Assembly (NCBI GenBank): GCA_023079485.1 | Contig: CM041097.1 | Coordinates: 17,467,158-17,531,157, forward strand | DNA from: Archilochus colubris | Taxonomy: Eukaryota; Chordata; Aves; Apodiformes; Trochilidae | DNA: 64,000 bases | Reading direction: 5' to 3' | In this document: piece after piece, positions 62,851 to 64,000 of the stretch | Position numbering within the stretch: the first letter of the stretch is position 1 | Layout: every line of letters starts with the position of its first letter | Made by a program: the position numbers and the translations under genes | Notes under the pieces: generated by a model | Told to the model about the DNA's origin: nothing | The model's database searches: none | The model's input: only the letters and a program-made list of their open reading frames with translations

Positions 62851-64000
62851 GTTTACAGTACCATGAATGGTATACAGATGGACAGCAAGCAGTTAAGAGG
62901 TACTTAAATACTGGAAAAAGCACAAAAATTACCTACAGAGTAACAGATGAAGAAAATCTCTCCCCATTTCACAACACTGCTTCCTTCCACACACAGTTAA
63001 TAGAGTCATCTAATTGTCACAAACAGAATGCCAAAAGTGAAAAAAAAATGTAACAAAAAAAAAAAAACCAAACCAGATGCTTCATCCTGTGCCCTTATGC
63101 AATCTTACTATAGAGCACGATACACTCTTACAAATGGTTGTTACCATGACTTTCAAATACCCGAATTTATCCCAGATTTCTAACTTCAACTGCTCTAAAA
63201 ATTCACTTTCTTGAGGTCACCACACATCTGAATTTCCTTATTCAGAAGATGAGTCAGTGGAGCCTCCTAGTTCCACAATTAACCTACCTTTATTGCCTCT
63301 TTTTTAAAAAAACCTGAAATCCAGAGTACCTAAACTGCACTGTAACATTCCCCTTATTCAGCTTTCCCAAAGAGATGGGAAAAAAACCTCGCACAGAACA
63401 CAAGGTTGAAATCTTTAACATATAGGTTAAGTCAAATAGATATTTTTACACACACTCACAAGGAAGTAAATACTCTCAAGAATTCAGATAGCATTCTAAA
63501 GAAATCAAAATACTGCAGGTTTGTCAGCCGATTCTCTCGGTTACTGGAGTTGTGTGGGTCCACGTTTGCTGCCCTTGTAAGCTCTGCCAAATTTGACTTT
63601 AAGCTTCCTGAAGCTAAAGAAGGTTTATACAGTATTAACACGAGATCTTCTCACACATTTCTCAAGTTATTACACAGCCTTTTATCCAAAATTACAATTT
63701 TAAGCAGTGCAGGAAGGCTTCGGTTCAGCTTCACAGGCAGGGATGGACAGAGGATGTCTTCATCCTGCTGCCAGGCTTTCTGCTTCACTTCACCACTGCT
63801 TCCAAGAAGGTGTAATAAAAGTGTGCAGCAACTTATAAACCTTTTTACATCCTGGATCCAAGCAGGATTTTGCACCCAGCAGGTTGGGCACAACCCCCTC
63901 CTTGAGGCTGTGGAGCTGCCAGGGGTCCCATGCACTGATTTCCTGAGTCCCAGGCACCTGTGTGTGACCCAAAAATGTCCCCAGTCTCATGTTGCTCAAA
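62851..64000. other. Noncoding filler to window end
   Basis: An A13 run lies at 63055-63067. 63070-63660 is AT-rich. The last 300 bases are GC-richer with overlapping minus-strand chance frames running to the edge. No gene or repeat family is recognised. Confidence 0.4.

Noticed and set aside
1..64000. Search for CRISPR arrays, operons, insertion sequences or known microRNA seeds
   Set aside because: No regularly spaced direct repeats, no bacterial gene layout and no recognisable mature microRNA sequence was seen. The DNA is eukaryotic noncoding sequence.

Overview
This window looks like vertebrate, and most probably bird, noncoding nuclear DNA. The best evidence is the 3' end of a CR1 retrotransposon on the + strand at 21651-21721. 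It has the typical CR1 wording (an 'ATTAGATGACCTTAAGAGGTCCC' type core followed by GATTCTATTA), and CR1 is the dominant interspersed repeat of birds and other sauropsids. Weaker support comes from the sparse interspersed repeats, frequent A/T homopolymers, strong CpG depletion, and a tRNA-Ile-like stretch at 54974-55032 (minus strand) that resembles the head of a tRNA-derived SINE. A songbird-like genome fits, but the sequence alone does not fix the species.

I found no protein-coding gene, no intact RNA gene and no CRISPR array. All open frames are short (the longest is about 200 codons, at 33180-33782), start in low-complexity or pyrimidine-rich sequence, carry no recognisable domain, and overlap equally long frames on other strands. 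The window is best read as a gene desert or the inside of a very long intron. A-runs of 9 or more outnumber T-runs on the + strand by roughly two to one by eye, and several long stretches are A/C-rich. That is the asymmetry expected if any overlapping transcript runs on the minus strand, but this is inference.

Layout: 1-700 is moderately GC-rich filler. 700-5400 is mostly AT-rich and quiet. 5400-7100 is GC-richer, with CpG clusters, a two-copy 35-bp repeat and G/C homopolymers. 7100-18300 is mixed filler with a possible solo-LTR fragment near 11.9 kb and a duplicated TATA-like motif near 10.86 kb. 18300-19480 is AT-rich and repeat-free. 19480-23900 holds the CR1 end, a G-quadruplex candidate, a triple-palindrome cluster at 23082-23136 and a small CpG knot at 23571-23606. 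24-46 kb is mostly featureless with scattered homopolymers. 46-48.4 kb holds a T-rich tract, a possible conserved element and an 86-base G-free A/C tract. 50.8-51.8 kb carries repeated GATTTTAATC motifs, possibly an old transposon. 53-57 kb has homeodomain/octamer-rich patches, the tRNA-like stretch and GC-richer filler. 59.2-59.35 kb has a 67-bp tandem duplication. 62.1-63.0 kb is an AT-rich patch that reads like a developmental enhancer.

No genes act together here. Any function would be regulatory or structural. The regulatory calls are pattern-based guesses, and alignment to other birds would confirm or remove them.
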